Source: Acidobacteriota bacterium
Lineage (GTDB): Bacteria; Acidobacteriota; Terriglobia; Terriglobales; Acidobacteriaceae
DNA length: 18,031 nucleotides
NCBI GenBank assembly: GCA_021805955.1
Contig: JAJZDO010000659.1
Coordinates: 1 to 18,031 of the forward strand
Direction of reading: 5' to 3'
Made by a program: the position numbers and the translations under genes. Shown here piece after piece: positions 15,865 through 18,031 of the stretch; within the stretch, counting starts at the first letter, position 1, and every line of letters starts with the position of its first letter. The notes beneath the pieces were generated by a model. That model had not been told where the DNA came from, did not search any database, and saw nothing but the letters and a program-made list of their open reading frames with translations.

Positions 15865-15983
15865 GCAGCGGATGCAATTTCACCGTTCCGTGCGCGGGGA
15901 AAAATCGACCTGAGTCGGATCTTCCCAATAGCCGCACTTCGCATGTTTAGATGCAGATCTTTTGAGTGAGCGCCTACATGCAT

Positions 15984-15994
15984 CGGTCATACCA
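15984..15994. promoter_or_regulatory. Possible GntR/FadR-type operator
   Basis: CGGTCATACCA resembles the TGGTNNNACCA half-site pattern used by FadR-subfamily GntR regulators, the group that includes uronate regulators UxuR and ExuR. It sits between the divergent FNT and uxaC genes, 68 bases before the uxaC ATG. One position is off consensus and no regulator gene is in the window, so this is only a candidate. Confidence 0.22.
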
Positions 15995-16061
15995 CTGGAA
16001 AGAGTCGGCGCATACGCCAATCCGGGGGAAGCCTTACTATGGATAGGGAGACCTCTCAGCC

Positions 16062-17450
16062 ATGCTGCATCCTCATCGACTCTTTCCCGCCGATCCATCC
16101 ACCCGCGCCATTGCCAGCCGGCTGTACGCGGGCGTCAAAGACTTACCCATCCTGAGTCCCCATGGCCACACCGAAGCCAGTTGGTTTGCAGAGGACAAGC
16201 CCTTTCCCGATCCAGCGACTCTTCTCATTCAACCGGACCACTATGTCTTCCGAATGCTGTACAGTCAGGGGATTCCACTGGAGCATCTTGGAATTGGAGA
16301 GCATCCGATCGCGAACCCTCGAGGTGTGTGGCATCTTTTTGCCAAGCACTACTATCTGTTCCGCGGCACGCCAACGCGGCTGTGGCTGAACTATTGCTTT
16401 CGAGAACTATTTGGCCTGACAGTCCCATTGTCACAAGAAACGGCGGATATGTATTACGATGCGATCCAGGAAAAACTAGCGAAGCCTGAGTTTCGACCGC
16501 GCGCTCTGTTTGAACGCTTTGGCGTCGAAGTGCTGGCAACGACGAACTCTCCTCTGGATCCCTTGACGCATCATCTAGCGTTGCGAAAGTCGGGCTGGCC
16601 AGGGAAAGTGATTCCGACTTTTCGACCGGACTCAGTTGTCGATCCCGACTTCGATGGATTCAAGCAGAACGTGGAGCGATTAGGAGCATCGACGGGAGAA
16701 GACACTTCTCGCTGGAGCGGCTACAAGACCGCATTGCGGGCTACTCGTGAGCGTTTTCGCGAATTGGGTTGCACCGCGACCGACCACGGCCATCCCACAC
16801 CCGCGACAGCCGACTTAGACGTCGAGAGCGCATCCAAGTTGTTCGATCGAATTCTTTCCGGCTCCTCCACCATCGCCGACAGGGAATTGTTTCGAGCGCA
16901 GATGCTCACGGAGATGGCGCTGATGAGTCTGGACGACGGCCTGGTGATGCAGATTCATCCTGGAAGCCTGCGCAATCATAATGAAACCATCTATCGCCGC
17001 TTTGGCCGGGACATGGGCGCGGATATTCCGACGCAGACGGACTATGTGCACAATCTACAGCCGCTACTGAGGCGGGTTGGCAATGAGCCAGAATTAACCA
17101 TCATTCTGTTCACGCTCGACGAGTCGGCGTACGGCCGGGAACTTGCTCCCATGGCTGGTCATTATCCATGCCTGAAGCTGGGACTGCCGTGGTGGTTTTA
17201 TGACAGTCCGGAGGGAATGCGCCGCTTCCGCGAGTACACCACCGAAACTGCCGGCTTTTACAATACGGTGGGATTCAACGACGACACGCGCGCATTCCTG
17301 TCGATTCCAGGGCGTCACGATGTGGCGCGTCGAGTCGATTGCGCATTTCTGGCCCGGCTGGTAGCGGAACATCAGATGGAAGAGGACGAAGCGCATGAAG
17401 TGGCGCTCGACTTGACATATCGGCTAGCGAAGGCTGCATACAAGCTATAA
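16062..17450 (+). CDS. uxaC: Glucuronate isomerase
   Basis: This is uronate isomerase, which converts D-glucuronate to D-fructuronate and D-galacturonate to D-tagaturonate, the entry step of hexuronate catabolism in the cytoplasm. It is a member of the amidohydrolase superfamily. The N-terminal metal motif reads SPHGHTE (His34, His36), followed by DHYVFRMLYSQGI, LWLNYCFRELFG, the core EVLATTNSPLDPL, VIPTFRPDSVVDPDF, MQIHPGSLRNHN, TDYVHNLQPLL and the C-terminal LGLPWWFYDSPEGMRRF and SIPGRHDVARR. Length (462 residues) is normal. SPHGH rather than DYHCH places it in the divergent clade also seen in other Gram-negative phyla. ATG 16062 is preceded by AGGGAG at 11 bases. The other hexuronate genes (uxaA, uxaB, kdgK) are not here. 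It faces the HNH gene with 63 bases between the stops. Confidence 0.95.
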   Translation: MLHPHRLFPADPSTRAIASRLYAGVKDLPILSPHGHTEASWFAEDKPFPDPATLLIQPDHYVFRMLYSQGIPLEHLGIGEHPIANPRGVWHLFAKHYYLFRGTPTRLWLNYCFRELFGLTVPLSQETADMYYDAIQEKLAKPEFRPRALFERFGVEVLATTNSPLDPLTHHLALRKSGWPGKVIPTFRPDSVVDPDFDGFKQNVERLGASTGEDTSRWSGYKTALRATRERFRELGCTATDHGHPTPATADLDVESASKLFDRILSGSSTIADRELFRAQMLTEMALMSLDDGLVMQIHPGSLRNHNETIYRRFGRDMGADIPTQTDYVHNLQPLLRRVGNEPELTIILFTLDESAYGRELAPMAGHYPCLKLGLPWWFYDSPEGMRRFREYTTETAGFYNTVGFNDDTRAFLSIPGRHDVARRVDCAFLARLVAEHQMEEDEAHEVALDLTYRLAKAAYKL

Positions 17451-17513
17451 ATTATTTTGGAGATTTCTCGGTTCTAAATGTCTGAAGACGGGTGTGGTCA
17501 TGCGGCACTGCGA

Positions 17514-17996
17514 TTAACATGCGACCTTCGCCAATTTCCGCAAGCGCAAGCGCAAGCGCAGTTGGTACGTCTCATCTTTGTGACATGCCAGACACAGAGT
17601 GCGAATGTTTTCGAGATCGCATTCACCACCACCCTCACAGATCGGAACGATATGGTCCGCATCCCATAGACTTTTCCGGTTCACCGATCGAATGCCCCAA
17701 TACTCCAGCATGATTTTTCTACTGGATCCGCGAGAGCGCTTGAGACGGCGGAACGCTTCGACGGAATCGATATGGCAGAGGGAACAGCGGCCTCGATCAC
17801 GTGCGAAGACCTGTTGACGAAGATAGCCTGGATCGGTTCGCAGCCGCCATTCATGCACGCACCAGTCGGAACAAAATGTCCGCCGTCGACCGCGCACTTC
17901 CAAAGCACACCAGCGACAGAGCGTGTGTCCACCGGGGCCTTTCGGTAGTTGCGCACGTAGGGCGCGGCCGCCCGGCATCGTTCGCTGTTGACTCAT
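17514..17996 (-). CDS. HNH endonuclease with N-terminal zinc motif (ZRANB3-HNH-like)
   Basis: This is a 160-residue protein with an N-terminal zinc motif (Cys27-Cys30 and Cys42-Cys46), the stretch DPGYLRQQVFARDRGRC, and a C-terminal HNH nuclease core. In the core, DADHI provides His115, DLENIRTLC provides Asn130, CHK provides His139, and the cysteine pairs 71/74 and 135/138 would hold a structural zinc. The order and spacing (FCSDWCVHEW, YLRQQVFxRDRGxC, ADHIVPICEGGGECDLENIRTLC) match the HNH domain at the end of vertebrate ZRANB3, which nicks branched DNA. Whether this protein does the same is inference. The end of the protein is a Leu-Arg repeat encoded by a hexamer repeat. The frame stays open upstream to the window edge, so ATG 17996 is probable but not certain. 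It has no restriction or toxin partner nearby. Confidence 0.85.
   Translation of the reverse strand: MSQQRTMPGGRALRAQLPKGPGGHTLCRWCALEVRGRRRTFCSDWCVHEWRLRTDPGYLRQQVFARDRGRCSLCHIDSVEAFRRLKRSRGSSRKIMLEYWGIRSVNRKSLWDADHIVPICEGGGECDLENIRTLCLACHKDETYQLRLRLRLRKLAKVAC
17540..17560. repeat. Hexanucleotide tandem repeat inside the HNH gene
   Basis: Three perfect copies of GCAAGC (17540-17557) plus a partial fourth encode alternating Leu-Arg (RLRLRLRLRK) at the C-terminus of the HNH protein. Copy-number change by slippage would add or remove Leu-Arg pairs without shifting the frame. Confidence 0.8.
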
Positions 17997-18031
17997 GCAA
18001 TCTCGCCCGCTTCCTTGGATCAGCGTTCCCT

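Noticed and set aside
1..18031. A defence island, prophage, biosynthetic cluster or CRISPR array
   Set aside because: The genes are housekeeping or single accessory enzymes. No repeats with regular spacing, integrase, toxin-antitoxin pair or multi-gene cassette was seen, and the HNH gene stands alone.

Overview
The window looks like ordinary chromosome from a GC-rich, heterotrophic Gram-negative bacterium. An Acidobacteriota (Terriglobia-type) soil organism is my best guess. That rests on the mix of genes (GH92 mannosidase with a Tat signal, CPBP membrane protein, divergent UxaC, DsbA-like protein with a long N-terminal region, MlaF-type ATPase) and on a degenerate GTCATTCTGAGCG-type repeat. 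It is inference from gene content, not from a marker gene. No rRNA, tRNA, CRISPR array, transposase, integrase or phage gene is visible.

Layout, left to right. (1) 1-2918, + strand: a 5'-truncated M20 dipeptidase, a MobA-type molybdenum cofactor guanylyltransferase whose possible GTG start overlaps the dipeptidase stop, and a lone MlaF-type ABC ATPase. (2) 2919-3320: an AT-richer gap holding a candidate terminator hairpin. (3) 3321-7710, + strand: a polyprenyl glycosylphosphotransferase for exopolysaccharide/O-antigen initiation, glutamine-dependent NAD+ synthetase, and an exported DsbA-like thioredoxin-fold protein 30 bp downstream. (4) 7711-7929: a degenerate interspersed repeat and a strong 15-bp terminator hairpin between convergent genes. 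(5) 7930-13105, - strand: a Tat-exported GH92 alpha-mannosidase, a small two-CxxC zinc-ribbon protein with its own terminator hairpin, a CPBP-family membrane protein with a degenerate protease site, and AccA. (6) 13417-14058, + strand: a VTT/DedA-like membrane protein. (7) 14097-15864, - strand: a YfdC-like formate/nitrite-transporter-family channel followed by an SDR dehydrogenase. (8) 16062-17450, + strand: glucuronate isomerase, divergent from the FNT gene. (9) 17514-17996, - strand: a free-standing HNH nuclease resembling the HNH domain of ZRANB3.

The genes do not form one pathway. They group loosely into envelope/polysaccharide work (MlaF, glycosylphosphotransferase, DsbA-like, GH92), core metabolism (NadE, AccA, MobA) and sugar-acid use (UxaC, perhaps the SDR). 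I did not find a clear, previously undescribed multi-gene system. The most unusual single items are the CPBP protein that has lost two of its metal-ligand positions, the compact HNH protein, start sites for nadE and accA that lack Shine-Dalgarno sequences but sit just after promoter-like boxes, and the repeat next to the 7875-7908 terminator.
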